Program-made: the position numbers and the translations under genes | Notes under the pieces: generated by a model | Databases searched by the model: none | Told to the model about the DNA's origin: nothing | Seen by the model: the letters and a program-made list of their open reading frames with translations, nothing else | Assembly: GCA_013822245.1 (NCBI GenBank) | Contig: PNKE01000047.1 | Span: 23,756-87,755 of the forward strand | Direction: 5' to 3' | From: Candidatus Solibacter sp. | Lineage (GTDB): Bacteria > Acidobacteriota > Terriglobia > Bryobacterales > Bryobacteraceae | Length of the DNA: 64,000 nucleotides | Shown: positions 16,172 to 25,314 of the stretch, in pieces | How positions within the stretch are numbered: the first letter of the stretch is position 1 | Layout: the number at the start of each line of letters is the position of its first letter

Positions 16172-18598
16172 CTACCCCGCCACCGGCTCCAGTTCGCGTT
16201 TGTACTTGCAGCCCTTATTGGGGCATTCGGCGAAGTGGCCGCTCTTGAGGACTTTGTCCACAAGGTAGTCGTGGCCGCATTCCGGGCACTTCTCGTTGAT
16301 CGGCTTGGCCCAGGCGACGAAGTCGCACTCCGGATACCGGGTGCAGCCGTAGAACGTCTTGCCGCGTTTGGACCGCCGCGCCGACAGCTCCGCCAGCCCG
16401 CACTTCGGACACGTCACGCCGATCGTCTGGTGCTTGATGTAGCGGCACTTGGGATAGTTCGAACACGCCGTGAACTCGCCAAACCGGCCCTGCTTGGTCA
16501 CCAGGTTGTGGTCGCATTGCGGGCACTTTTCGTCCAGAATCACGTCCGGCTTCTTCTCGGCCTGGCCCAACTGGCGCGTGGTCTTGCAGTCCGGGTAGCC
16601 CGAACAGGCAAAGAACGTGCCGAACCGGCCCTTCTTGAGCACCATCGGACGGCCGCAGTTGACGCAATACTCGTCCGCGCCCTCCTCTGAAAGCTCCATG
16701 CCGCCGCCGTTTTCGCCCGGCGCCTTGGGCAACTCGCGCGTGCCGGTGCAATCGGGGTAGCCCGTGCAGGCCAGGAACTTGCCGTGCTTGCCCCACTTGA
16801 TCACCATGGGCTTGCCGCACTTCTGGCACTTCTCGTCGGTCGGCTCCTCCATGCGCTTGATGTCGCGCATCGAGCGTTCGGCCTCGGCGATGTCCTTGCT
16901 CAGGCGCTGGTAGAACTCCGTCATCGCCTCGATCCAATCGAGTTTGCCTTCCTCGATCTCGTCGAGTTCCTCTTCCATGCGCGCCGTGTAACGGACGTCG
17001 AAGATGTCGTCGAAGCTTTCGACCAGCAGTTCGGTGACGATCTCGCCCAGTTCGGTCGGGTGGAATTTGCCGCCGGGCTTGGTGACGTACTCGCGCTCCT
17101 GGATGGTGGAGAGAATCGCCGCGTAGGTCGACGGCCGGCCGACGCCGTCGGATTCGAGTTCCTTCACCAGCGTGGCTTCGGTAAACCGCGGCGGCGGCTC
17201 AGTGAAATGCTGCTCGGGGTGGACGGACTTGAACTTCAGCTTCTCGCCCTGCTCGACATGCGGAAGGCGGTTCCTGAGTTCTTCGTCCTCGGAGTCCTTC
17301 TGATCCTTGCCTTCTTCGTAAACGGCCAGGAAGCCGTCGAACTTCGGCACCGAACCGGTGGCCCGCAGCAGGTAGTTCGACCCATCCTTGCCCGGCGCAT
17401 CCACTTCGATCGTCGTCTGGTCGAAGACGGCCGAGGTCATCTGCGAGGCGACAAAGCGCATCCAGATGAGGCGGTAGAGTTTGAGTTCGTCCTCGCCCAG
17501 GTATTTGGCCACCAGTTCGGGCGCGCGCATGGCCGACGTGGGGCGGATGGCTTCGTGGGCGTCCTGGGCCGCCTTCTTGGTCTTGTAATAGTTGGGCGAG
17601 GCGGGCAGGTACTGGTCGCCGTAACGGTCCTTGATCAGCGCGCGGACATCGGCCAGGGCGTCGTCGGAGACGCGCGTCGAGTCGGTACGCATATAAGTAA
17701 TGAGGCCGACCGAGCCTTCCTTGCCGAGTTCGACGCCTTCATAGAGGCGCTGGGCGATGATCATGCTCCGCTTGACCGAGAATTTCAGTTTGCGGGCGGC
17801 TTCCTGCTGGAGCGTGGAGGTGATGAAGGGCGGGACGGCGTGGCGGCGTTTTTCCTTGGTGACGACCGAACGGACGGTGTAGGTGGTCCCGTCGAGCGCG
17901 GCGACGATCAAGTCGGCCGAGGCCTGGTCAGGGATCTCGATGTTCTTGTCGTTGCGTTTGACCAGCGCGGTCTTGAGCACCGGCGCCTTTTTGGCGTTCA
18001 GGTGGACATCGATGGACCAGTATTCATCCCGTTTGAAAGCGCGGATCTCGTTTTCACGGTCGACGATCAGGCGCAGGGCGACGGTCTGGACGCGTCCGGC
18101 GGACAGGCCGCGCCGGACCTTATCCCAAAGCAGCGGGGAGATCTTGTAGCCGACCAGGCGGTCGAGGATGCGGCGCGCCTGCTGGGCGTCGACCAGATGG
18201 GTATCGACGGGGCGCGGGTGTTCGAACGCCTTCTTGACCGCCGAGGCGGTGATTTCGTTGAAGGTGACGCGCAGGATCTTGGTGGCCGAGCCGCGTTTGG
18301 GCTGGAGTTCCTCTTGCAGGTGGGCGCAGATGGCCTCGCCTTCGCGGTCAGGGTCAGCCGCGAGATAGATGGCGTCGGCGTCCTTGGCCGCCCTTTTAAG
18401 TTCGTCGATCAGCTTCTTCTTGCCCTCGATGACGACGTAGGTGGGGCGGAAGCCGTGCTCGACATCGACGGCGATGTCATTCTTTGGAAGATCCTTGACG
18501 TGGCCGAGCGAGGCCTTGACGGTAAAGTTCTTACCCAGATACTTGCCGATCGTTTTGGCCTTGGCCGGCGATTCGACGATAACGAGAGACTTCGACAT
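16172..18598 (-). CDS. topA: DNA topoisomerase I
   Basis: 808 residues. It opens with the TOPRIM domain (SLVIVESPAKAKTIGKYLG, then AADPDREGEAI near 80-90). The active-site tyrosine lies in GLITYMRTDSTRVSD (about residues 295-310). The C-terminus carries five four-cysteine zinc modules from about residue 585 on (CQKCGKPMV, CVNCGRPMV, CPQCDHNLV, CPKCGLAEL, CPECGHDYL); E. coli TopA has three such modules plus two degenerate ones. The enzyme relaxes negative supercoils behind RNA polymerase. It lies downstream of dprA on the same strand, the common bacterial arrangement. Confidence 0.97.
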   Translation of the reverse strand: MSKSLVIVESPAKAKTIGKYLGKNFTVKASLGHVKDLPKNDIAVDVEHGFRPTYVVIEGKKKLIDELKRAAKDADAIYLAADPDREGEAICAHLQEELQPKRGSATKILRVTFNEITASAVKKAFEHPRPVDTHLVDAQQARRILDRLVGYKISPLLWDKVRRGLSAGRVQTVALRLIVDRENEIRAFKRDEYWSIDVHLNAKKAPVLKTALVKRNDKNIEIPDQASADLIVAALDGTTYTVRSVVTKEKRRHAVPPFITSTLQQEAARKLKFSVKRSMIIAQRLYEGVELGKEGSVGLITYMRTDSTRVSDDALADVRALIKDRYGDQYLPASPNYYKTKKAAQDAHEAIRPTSAMRAPELVAKYLGEDELKLYRLIWMRFVASQMTSAVFDQTTIEVDAPGKDGSNYLLRATGSVPKFDGFLAVYEEGKDQKDSEDEELRNRLPHVEQGEKLKFKSVHPEQHFTEPPPRFTEATLVKELESDGVGRPSTYAAILSTIQEREYVTKPGGKFHPTELGEIVTELLVESFDDIFDVRYTARMEEELDEIEEGKLDWIEAMTEFYQRLSKDIAEAERSMRDIKRMEEPTDEKCQKCGKPMVIKWGKHGKFLACTGYPDCTGTRELPKAPGENGGGMELSEEGADEYCVNCGRPMVLKKGRFGTFFACSGYPDCKTTRQLGQAEKKPDVILDEKCPQCDHNLVTKQGRFGEFTACSNYPKCRYIKHQTIGVTCPKCGLAELSARRSKRGKTFYGCTRYPECDFVAWAKPINEKCPECGHDYLVDKVLKSGHFAECPNKGCKYKRELEPVAG

Positions 18599-18669
18599 AT
18601 TTGCTTTCAGTGGACCAACAATGATGCTTGGGCCTGGACCGGAGACTCACCGGACCTCGGGGCGGGCAT

Positions 18670-19821
18670 TCACGTCCATACTTTAGCAAATGTTCTTCCG
18701 GCGAGTTGCCGGATCTGGCCCTGGAGTTCGAGATCGAACAGCGCGGCGATGATCTCGGACGAGGAATTGTCGGGCAGCAGATCAAGAATTTCGTCCAGGT
18801 GGATGGCGGCGTCAACGGGAATGATTTCAAGCAGTTGCGCGGCCAAACCGGCCATCGGCGACAAAGGCTGAGCGGTGGCGAGGGTGCGCTGGGCGACCAG
18901 GCCCTGGCGGGCGGTGAGCGGCAGGTTTGCCAGCACGTCCTCAGCCGACAGGGCCGGCTGGGCGCCCTGTTTGATCAGCGTATTGGGTCCCAGGCTCATC
19001 GGACTGGTGATGTTGCCGGGCACGGCGAAGACTTCCCTGCCCTGGTCCAGCGCCAGCCGGGCGGTGATGGCGGAACCGCTGAACTCCTTGCCCTCGACGA
19101 CGACGACGCCCGAACAGAGTCCGGCGACGATGCGGTTGCGGATGGGGAAGTTCTGCGGATAGGCGGGCGAGCCGGGCGGAAACTCGCTGACGAGCAGGCC
19201 GCGCTCGGCGATGGACAAAGAAAGTTGCTTGTTTTCAGTTGGGTAGATGACATCCACACCGCAGCCGAAGACGGCGATCGTGCGCCCGCCGGCTTCGAGG
19301 GCGCCTTTATGTGCCGCCGTATCGATGCCGCGGGCCATGCCGCTGACCACGCAGGCGCCGGCCTCGGCGAACTGCCTGCCGAACCGGCCGGCAACGGTGA
19401 CGCCGTATTGGGTTGGGCGGCGGGCGCCGACGATGGCGACCGAGGTCATCGCCAGGCAGTCAATGCCGCCGCGGTAGAACAGACAGACCGGCGGGTCGTA
19501 GATATGGCGGAGCAGTTCGGGATACTGGGCGTCCTGAATGGTCAGCAGGCCGATGGATTCGCTCTTCATCCGCTCCTGGAGGCGGATGGCGATGTCGAAG
19601 GCGCAGCCGCTGGCGATGGCCTGCGCGGCGGCGGCCTGGACGCCGCATCCACGCAGTTCAGACGCCGAGGCGCGAAACAGAGCGGTGGGCGAGCGGTAGG
19701 CCTCGATCAGGTCGGCGGACTTGCGGGCGCCGATACCGGGCGTCAGAACCAGCGCCAGCCAGTGGAGCGAGTCGGTATCTGAGCGCGCGGGGGCGGGTGC
19801 GGGCCGCGAAACGGTCTCCAT
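18670..19821 (-). CDS. dprA: DNA-processing protein DprA/Smf
   Basis: 383 residues from the ATG at 19821 (METVSRP); an in-frame GTG at 19857 would add 12 residues and cannot be excluded. N-terminal helix-hairpin-helix region (LTPGIGARKSADLIEAYRSP), then the Rossmann-like core with GARRPTQYG, VSGMARGIDTAAHKGAL, FPIRNRIVAGL and AVPGNITSPMSLGPN, and a C-terminal winged helix (DML1-like, LLDLLPDNSSSEIIAALFD). DprA loads RecA on incoming single-stranded DNA in natural transformation. It is followed by topA after 71 bases. No other competence gene is visible nearby apart from a prepilin peptidase 26 kb away. Confidence 0.95.
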   Translation of the reverse strand: METVSRPAPAPARSDTDSLHWLALVLTPGIGARKSADLIEAYRSPTALFRASASELRGCGVQAAAAQAIASGCAFDIAIRLQERMKSESIGLLTIQDAQYPELLRHIYDPPVCLFYRGGIDCLAMTSVAIVGARRPTQYGVTVAGRFGRQFAEAGACVVSGMARGIDTAAHKGALEAGGRTIAVFGCGVDVIYPTENKQLSLSIAERGLLVSEFPPGSPAYPQNFPIRNRIVAGLCSGVVVVEGKEFSGSAITARLALDQGREVFAVPGNITSPMSLGPNTLIKQGAQPALSAEDVLANLPLTARQGLVAQRTLATAQPLSPMAGLAAQLLEIIPVDAAIHLDEILDLLPDNSSSEIIAALFDLELQGQIRQLAGRTFAKVWT

Positions 19822-20040
19822 GAATACTCTGTGGCCGGAGGGGGCAGGAATTCTCACCTCAAATCGAAGCCTGATGGGCGGACGGCGGGGATGGTAACCT
19901 AGTGGTTTCGATGGCGGGCGTCCGCGGAAATCCGTAAACCGGCGCGGTGCGGCGTGCGTCTCAGGAACCGTGGTGTTCGCGTGGACGCCGGAACAGAGGC
20001 GTACGCGCGGTCAAGTTGTGAATCGAGGCAGCCAAGCAAA

Positions 20041-21960
20041 ATGTTAAATCCTGGTCTGATGAAGGGCGCGTTGCGCGGAGCGGTGGCGGTTGCGGTACTG
20101 TCGGCGCCGGCCGGACTCGTTGCGCAGCAGAAGTACACGATTACTACATTTGCCGGGACAGGGGTGGGGAAGTTTTCGGGAGATGCCGCGGCGGCCACGT
20201 CAGCCGAGATCAACAGCCCGTTTGGAATCGTGGTGAACAGCAGCGGCGTTGTGACATTCGCCGACCAGGTGAGCCACCGCATCCGCCGCATCAGCAGCGG
20301 CACCATCACGACGGTGGCCGGCAAGGGGCTGGCCGGGGCGCTGGGCCAAGCCGTCACCACGGCCACCGAAGCCACCATGACCTACCCCAGCGGGATCGCG
20401 CAGGACGCGGCGGGCAACGTTTTCTACTGCGACACCAACAACCACGCCATTATTAAGGTTGCAACCGACGGCAAGATCTCGAAGGTGGCGGGCGAGGGCG
20501 TCAGCGGCTACAATTCGACGGACGAATACGACTCCACGAAGAGCGACACGGAGAATGTCCTGGCAACGAGAGCCTTCCTGAACGCCCCGATCGGGGTTGC
20601 CGTTGCCAGCGACGGGACCATTTACATCGCCGACACCAAAAACCACCGCATCCGCAGGGTGAACTCGAAGGGCTTCATCCAGACCATCGCCGGCACGGGC
20701 ACGGCGGGGTGGTCCGGCGACGGCGGCAAGGCCACCGCGGCCAGGATCAACAACCCGATGGGGATGTCGTTCGACGCGACGGGCAACCTCTATTTCGCCG
20801 ACACCTTCAACCACCGCATCCGGAAGATCTCGCCCGACGGCATTATCTCCGCCGTCGCCGGCCGGGGCAATCCGGGGTTTGCGGGCGATAACGGCGCGGC
20901 CGCCAACGCCAGGCTGTTCTATCCCAAGGGCGTCCACCATGGCCCCGACGGCCAGTTGTACGTCGCCGACACGTTCAACAGCCGCATCCGCGTGGTGGCT
21001 GCCGATGGCACGATCACGACGATCGCCGGCAACGGCAAGTTCGGTTTGAGCGGCGATGAGGGCGACTCGCGCACCGCGGAGCTGCGGTTCCCGAACGCGG
21101 TGGCGGTGGGCGCCGACGGCAAGGTTTACGTCAGCGACAGCCAGAACAACAAGTTGCGGCTGCTGACGCCGGACGCGCCCGGACCGACGCTTGAGCAGCG
21201 GCCGGTCATCAGTTTCAACGGCGTCTCGACGCCGGCCGATTTCGGCGTTTCCGCGCCGTTCGCGCCCGGCTCATGGATGGAGATCCGGGGTATCCGGCTG
21301 GCGGGGGCTGAACGCGCCTGGCGGCAGGAAGACTTCCAGGACGGCATGGCGCCGGTCTCACTGGCCGGAACGCGGGTGGTGGTGGACGGCATTGACGCCT
21401 ATGTGGCTTATGTAAGCCCGGAGACCGTCCGTGTGCTGCTGCCGGACTCGATCCCGCCGGGCAAACGGGAGGTCTTCGTGGAGACCGCCTTTGGGCGCAG
21501 CGACGCCTACAAGTTGACCATCGACGAAAGCAGCCCCCTGCTGAACGCGCCCGCGCGCTTCGCCGTGGGCGGCCTGCAATACGCCTCGGCGGTGCTGGAG
21601 GACGGCAAGACGTTCGCGCTGCCGGAAGCCGCGGTGGAAGGCATCGAAAGCCGTCCGGCACGCGCGGGCGAGTTGGTCACATTCCACGGCATCGGCTTCG
21701 GGCCGGTGACGCCCGGCATCGTCAGCGGTCAACTGGTGACGGCCGAGAATTCGCTCGTGAGGCGCGTCGAGGTGCTGTTCGGCGAAACGCCGGCCGAGGT
21801 CAGGTCGGCGGGTCTGGCGCGTGGCGCGGTTGGCGTCTACCAGATCAGCGTGGTTGTGCCGGCGGGCGTCGATGCCGCCGCCGCGCCGGTGACGGTGAAA
21901 CTGGACGGCGAGCCGGCCAGGCAGCAGGTGGTGGTCGCAACCGCTCCGGCTGTCGAGTAA
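20041..21960 (+). CDS. Secreted NHL-repeat beta-propeller with TIGR03437 C-terminal domain
   Basis: 639 residues from the ATG at 20041; the frame is open upstream, but this start places the signal peptide (LRGAVAVAVLSAPAGLVAQQ) correctly and has GAGGCAG upstream. Residues 30-375 hold at least six NHL repeats, each with variants of YFADTFNHRIRKISPDG and TIAGTGTAGWSGDGG, forming a six-bladed propeller. The C-terminal 240 residues match the TIGR03437 domain widespread in Solibacter (APGSWMEIRGIRLAG, then RVLLPDSIPPGKREVFVETA). The protein is probably extracellular or periplasmic and binds carbohydrate or protein. It stands alone, followed by a strong hairpin. Confidence 0.88.
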   Translation: MLNPGLMKGALRGAVAVAVLSAPAGLVAQQKYTITTFAGTGVGKFSGDAAAATSAEINSPFGIVVNSSGVVTFADQVSHRIRRISSGTITTVAGKGLAGALGQAVTTATEATMTYPSGIAQDAAGNVFYCDTNNHAIIKVATDGKISKVAGEGVSGYNSTDEYDSTKSDTENVLATRAFLNAPIGVAVASDGTIYIADTKNHRIRRVNSKGFIQTIAGTGTAGWSGDGGKATAARINNPMGMSFDATGNLYFADTFNHRIRKISPDGIISAVAGRGNPGFAGDNGAAANARLFYPKGVHHGPDGQLYVADTFNSRIRVVAADGTITTIAGNGKFGLSGDEGDSRTAELRFPNAVAVGADGKVYVSDSQNNKLRLLTPDAPGPTLEQRPVISFNGVSTPADFGVSAPFAPGSWMEIRGIRLAGAERAWRQEDFQDGMAPVSLAGTRVVVDGIDAYVAYVSPETVRVLLPDSIPPGKREVFVETAFGRSDAYKLTIDESSPLLNAPARFAVGGLQYASAVLEDGKTFALPEAAVEGIESRPARAGELVTFHGIGFGPVTPGIVSGQLVTAENSLVRRVEVLFGETPAEVRSAGLARGAVGVYQISVVVPAGVDAAAAPVTVKLDGEPARQQVVVATAPAVE

Positions 21961-21987
21961 AGTCAACCACACAATTGGCTGAGTGAC

Positions 21988-22010
21988 GGTCCGGCAGCCG
22001 CTGCCGGACC
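21988..22010 (+). terminator. Strong hairpin terminator after the NHL/TIGR03437 gene
   Basis: A perfect 10-bp stem (GGTCCGGCAG / CTGCCGGACC) with a 3-base loop, 27 bases past the stop, followed by a T-rich stretch (GATTCATTT). It fits an intrinsic terminator with a weak U-tract. Confidence 0.65.
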
Positions 22011-22095
22011 GATTCATTTCCAGCCGCGCCATGCGGCGCCATCCTCTCATCCGCCCCATGCGAGAATGAGGGTTCATCGCCATGGGGGTTCACCG

Positions 22096-22359
22096 ATGCT
22101 GCGGACAGCGGACTTTTTCGGAGACATTGACCTCGATCTGCTCTTCATCGCCGCGCGGCTCAAGGAGGCGCAACGGCTGGAAGGCGTGCTCGACGAGGCG
22201 GGCATTGACTATCTGATCGAGACCGACACCTACCGCGGCGGCTTCATCTTCGTCAGCGAGCGCGTTGGAGCCTTCTTCTACTGCCGGGAGCAAGACACGG
22301 AACGGGCCCGCGCGGCGATGCGGGAGGGCGGGTTCAAGCCCTACACGGTGAAGGAGTAA
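22096..22359 (+). CDS. Small protein of unknown function (87 aa)
   Basis: 87 residues from MLRTADFFGD; an in-frame ATG at 22066 would add 10 residues. GGGGG precedes the chosen ATG by about 8 bases. The sequence alternates helix and strand (LIFIAARLKEAQRLEGVLDE-like helix, YLIETDTYRGGFIFVSERVG strand pair, ARAAMREGGF helix), resembling small signal-transducing DUF2007 proteins in which a short alpha-beta domain compares residue pairs (VLDEAGIDYLIE). That resemblance is weak. It converges on the second TIGR03437 gene. Confidence 0.65.
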   Translation: MLRTADFFGDIDLDLLFIAARLKEAQRLEGVLDEAGIDYLIETDTYRGGFIFVSERVGAFFYCREQDTERARAAMREGGFKPYTVKE

Positions 22360-22426
22360 GGGCGCGCGGACGAGGCCGGCGCGGCCGGCGAAACGCGGCG
22401 GCTGTTGGGGTCCGGACCGCGCGGAC

Positions 22427-25189
22427 TCACTGGGCCAATCTGGGATTGACCACCGGGATGTAAAAGTAGTTCGAGATCTGGAAGCTCTGGGCCACCCAGG
22501 CCGGGGTCCGGGGATTGGTGGGGATGTCGGTGTTCAACTCCAGATGGACCTCGTAGACGCCCACCAGTCCCTTCACCAGGCCCGCGAACAGGACATTGGC
22601 GGTCTTGCCTCCGGCCATGGAGTTGGCGAACTCGGTGACGTCGTTTAAGTCGGGCCCCGCGTAGGGCATACCGGTCTTCATGGCATCGCGCGCCTCGTCG
22701 GGGCCAACCAGGCCCATGCCGGCCGCCAGCACGACGATGGTCTCGCCGGGGACGGCCGGGTTGTCCACGGTCACCTGGGCGCCGGCTTCGTTGGCGCAGC
22801 AGAGTTCGGTATTAAACGCGCTGATGATGACCGAACCGTCGATGACGCTGCCGGAAGCGCCGTCGGAGGATTTGCCGCTGATGGGGATGCCGTTGCCGAT
22901 GGGTCCGGGGATTTTGGCGCGGAGCCGGACGCGGGCGAAGGTGCCCGAGCCGAAAGCCTCGACCTCGGGGTCGGCGGCATTGATGAGGGCGATGAGGCCA
23001 TCGCGGATGGAGGCCGTCGTGTCGCCGGCCTGGACGCGGTAGGCATACTTCCGGTCACGGATGAAAATGCTGGCTTCATCGCCCGGCTGAGCCGTGCCGT
23101 CCACCGAAATCGTGCCGGTGGCGGCGGAGGAGAAGTGGTAGGCGATGCCGGGCGCGGGCGGCAGGGAGGGGTCGGAAAAGACGCTCGGGTTCTGCTCGAT
23201 GACGCGCACGGCGGCCGGGGTCGTGACCGTCACCCGGCCGTCGGCGCGAACCGTTCTGATAATGGCGCTGGCCGAGGTCGAACCGGTCATGACGACCGGC
23301 AACTGGCAGACGACGCGATCCGGCGCCACCAGGATCAGAGGAGCCCGGACGCCATCAAAGAAGACCTCGGTGTTGACGAGTTTGTAGGGCAGCGGCCTGT
23401 CCAGCGGCTGAACCGCGGAGGTGAAGTCGGCGAGATTTTCGCCGAGGATGGTGACCAGCCCGAAGGGCGCGACTCGGGCGGCGTCGTTGCCGCCGAGCAG
23501 GGTGGTGCCGGAAGTGGTGAGAGTGGTGAGGCTGGATGCGGGATCGAGCGAGGCGGCGAGGGAGACGTTGTTGCCGGGAGGCCCGGCGTTCCTGGCCTGG
23601 AACATGATGGCGTTGAAGTCGTAGTTTGGCGAGGCCAGGGCGAGCGGGTCGCCGCCGCCGCCGTTGATGGCGGCGATGAGGCGGTCGATGAGTGCCCGGA
23701 TCGTGTCATCCTCGGCCACGGTGACGGTGTATGATTTCTCGGAACCTTCCACCGAGTTATCGCCGATCTTGATGGTCGCCTTTTCCTTGGCCTTGAGCGT
23801 TCCGGCGACGACGATATAGCCCTGGGCGAAAACCTCGGGGCTGGCGGCGTTACGGACGGCGGTGAGCGGCAGGTGGTAATCGGCGGGCGTATAGAGCAGG
23901 ACGCGGCGGTTGAAGGCGTCGGCGACGTAGAGGTTGGCGCCGTCCCAGGCGAGGGCGCCGGGCGTACGGAAGGAGTCGGTCGAGGCGACGCGGTCCGGTT
24001 CGGCGGAGTCCGATGCCTGGTTGAGGGCGTCGCCCTGCTGGCCGAGCACGGCGTCGGCGGCGAAGCCATTTCCGCTGGGGATGGAGTTGTAGACCAGGAC
24101 GCGGTCGTTGCCGGAATCAGAGACGTAGAGCCGCTGGCCGTCGGAGAGCGCGAAACGGGGCATGGACATCGAGCGGCCGCAGAGAGCCGGGTAGGCGGCG
24201 TTGCCATCCGCGCCGGTCCCGGTCGACTGGCAGAGTTTTTCGACGTTATTGCTCAGATACGAGGTCATGTCGGGCTGGCCGACGACGACGTCGGCCGCCT
24301 TGCCATTCTGGGTGGGAATGGTGTTCCAGATCAGGACGCGGCTCAGGCCGAGGTCGGCGACAAAGAGGCGGCGGCCGTCGGTGGAGACCGAGACGGGATG
24401 GCGCATGGTGTCGGCGCGGGCCACGGGCACCAGGGCCAGCGAGGTTTGCTGATCGGAATTGAAGTCCTTCTGGCCGAGGACGAGTTTGGCGTCCGGATTA
24501 TTCTGGGTCACAACGCCGTAGAAGAGGATGCGGCTGTTCTGCGTGTCGGCGACCCAGAGGCCGTCGGCATCGTCGAGCCAGACGCCCTGAGGGCCGCGCA
24601 GGGTCCTGGAAGTGAGTGCCCTGGTGGCGGCGCCCCTGGTGAAATCGGCGTGGCCGACGACGAAATCGGCGGGCGCTTCGTTCGAGGTTGGCAGCGAGCG
24701 CCAGATGAGGACGCGGTTGTTGTCGGTATCGGCGACGGCCAGCATGCGGCCGTTGTAGGCCACCCCCAGCGGGCGGTTCAGCGTGGACTGGGCGATAGCG
24801 CGGGGGAAATCGACCTTGGCGAAGTCGGGCTGGCCGAGCACGCTGGTGGCCTTGCCGATGCAGGCCGGGCAACGGGTATCGTTTTGCGGGAACGCGTCAT
24901 AGGGGCTGAGGACCTGGCTGGAGAGGTCGCGATAGACCAGGACGCGGTTGTTATTGGGCAGGGCGCCGACACGGTTGGAATCGGCCACCACGAGCGTATT
25001 GCCGCCGTAGGCGACGCCGTTGAGAGCGCCGAGCAGAACATCGGACGCTCCGGGATCGCCGGCGCCAAAAGGCTTCTGACCAATCACGAGCCGGGCCGCC
25101 TGGCCGGTGGCGAACTGCTGAGCAGCAGCGGGACCGGACAAAGCCAGGGCGGCGAGCACAATCGGGGCTAACCACTTCTTCATAGGCAT
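22427..25189 (-). CDS. Secreted NHL-like propeller protein with TIGR03437 domain and two embedded adhesin/phage-type modules
   Basis: 920 residues from the ATG at 25189; a TTG four codons earlier is also possible. A signal peptide (KKWLAPIVLAALALSGPAAA) leads into six or more propeller blades with the pattern LYVSDSGNDRVLVYNSIP (about 30-440). The TIGR03437 domain lies at about 575-675 (PFGLVTILGENLADF, LILVAPDRVVCQLP). Two about 85-residue modules share a core of ID/RD-Y-V-DDTI-LID-LI-IN then PGPxGN: one at about 460-548 and one at about 691-776. CPACIG and LCCANE pairs may form disulfides. Surface exposure is likely; the ligand is unknown. Confidence 0.85.
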   Translation of the reverse strand: MPMKKWLAPIVLAALALSGPAAAQQFATGQAARLVIGQKPFGAGDPGASDVLLGALNGVAYGGNTLVVADSNRVGALPNNNRVLVYRDLSSQVLSPYDAFPQNDTRCPACIGKATSVLGQPDFAKVDFPRAIAQSTLNRPLGVAYNGRMLAVADTDNNRVLIWRSLPTSNEAPADFVVGHADFTRGAATRALTSRTLRGPQGVWLDDADGLWVADTQNSRILFYGVVTQNNPDAKLVLGQKDFNSDQQTSLALVPVARADTMRHPVSVSTDGRRLFVADLGLSRVLIWNTIPTQNGKAADVVVGQPDMTSYLSNNVEKLCQSTGTGADGNAAYPALCGRSMSMPRFALSDGQRLYVSDSGNDRVLVYNSIPSGNGFAADAVLGQQGDALNQASDSAEPDRVASTDSFRTPGALAWDGANLYVADAFNRRVLLYTPADYHLPLTAVRNAASPEVFAQGYIVVAGTLKAKEKATIKIGDNSVEGSEKSYTVTVAEDDTIRALIDRLIAAINGGGGDPLALASPNYDFNAIMFQARNAGPPGNNVSLAASLDPASSLTTLTTSGTTLLGGNDAARVAPFGLVTILGENLADFTSAVQPLDRPLPYKLVNTEVFFDGVRAPLILVAPDRVVCQLPVVMTGSTSASAIIRTVRADGRVTVTTPAAVRVIEQNPSVFSDPSLPPAPGIAYHFSSAATGTISVDGTAQPGDEASIFIRDRKYAYRVQAGDTTASIRDGLIALINAADPEVEAFGSGTFARVRLRAKIPGPIGNGIPISGKSSDGASGSVIDGSVIISAFNTELCCANEAGAQVTVDNPAVPGETIVVLAAGMGLVGPDEARDAMKTGMPYAGPDLNDVTEFANSMAGGKTANVLFAGLVKGLVGVYEVHLELNTDIPTNPRTPAWVAQSFQISNYFYIPVVNPRLAQ

Positions 25190-25314
25190 GGAATTAAGCA
25201 AACTCCAAGTATATCAACCGGACAGGGTGAACAGGGCGCGCATGGGGCGCTTTGGCTCATTCCGGCGCAGCCTTCATCGACGGCTAGACGCGGCGGCGGG
25301 CGGACGGGTTTCGC

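Noticed and set aside
16784..18871. 695-codon open frame antisense to topA and crossing into dprA
   Set aside because: Both sense genes are complete with catalytic motifs; the antisense translation shows no family pattern.
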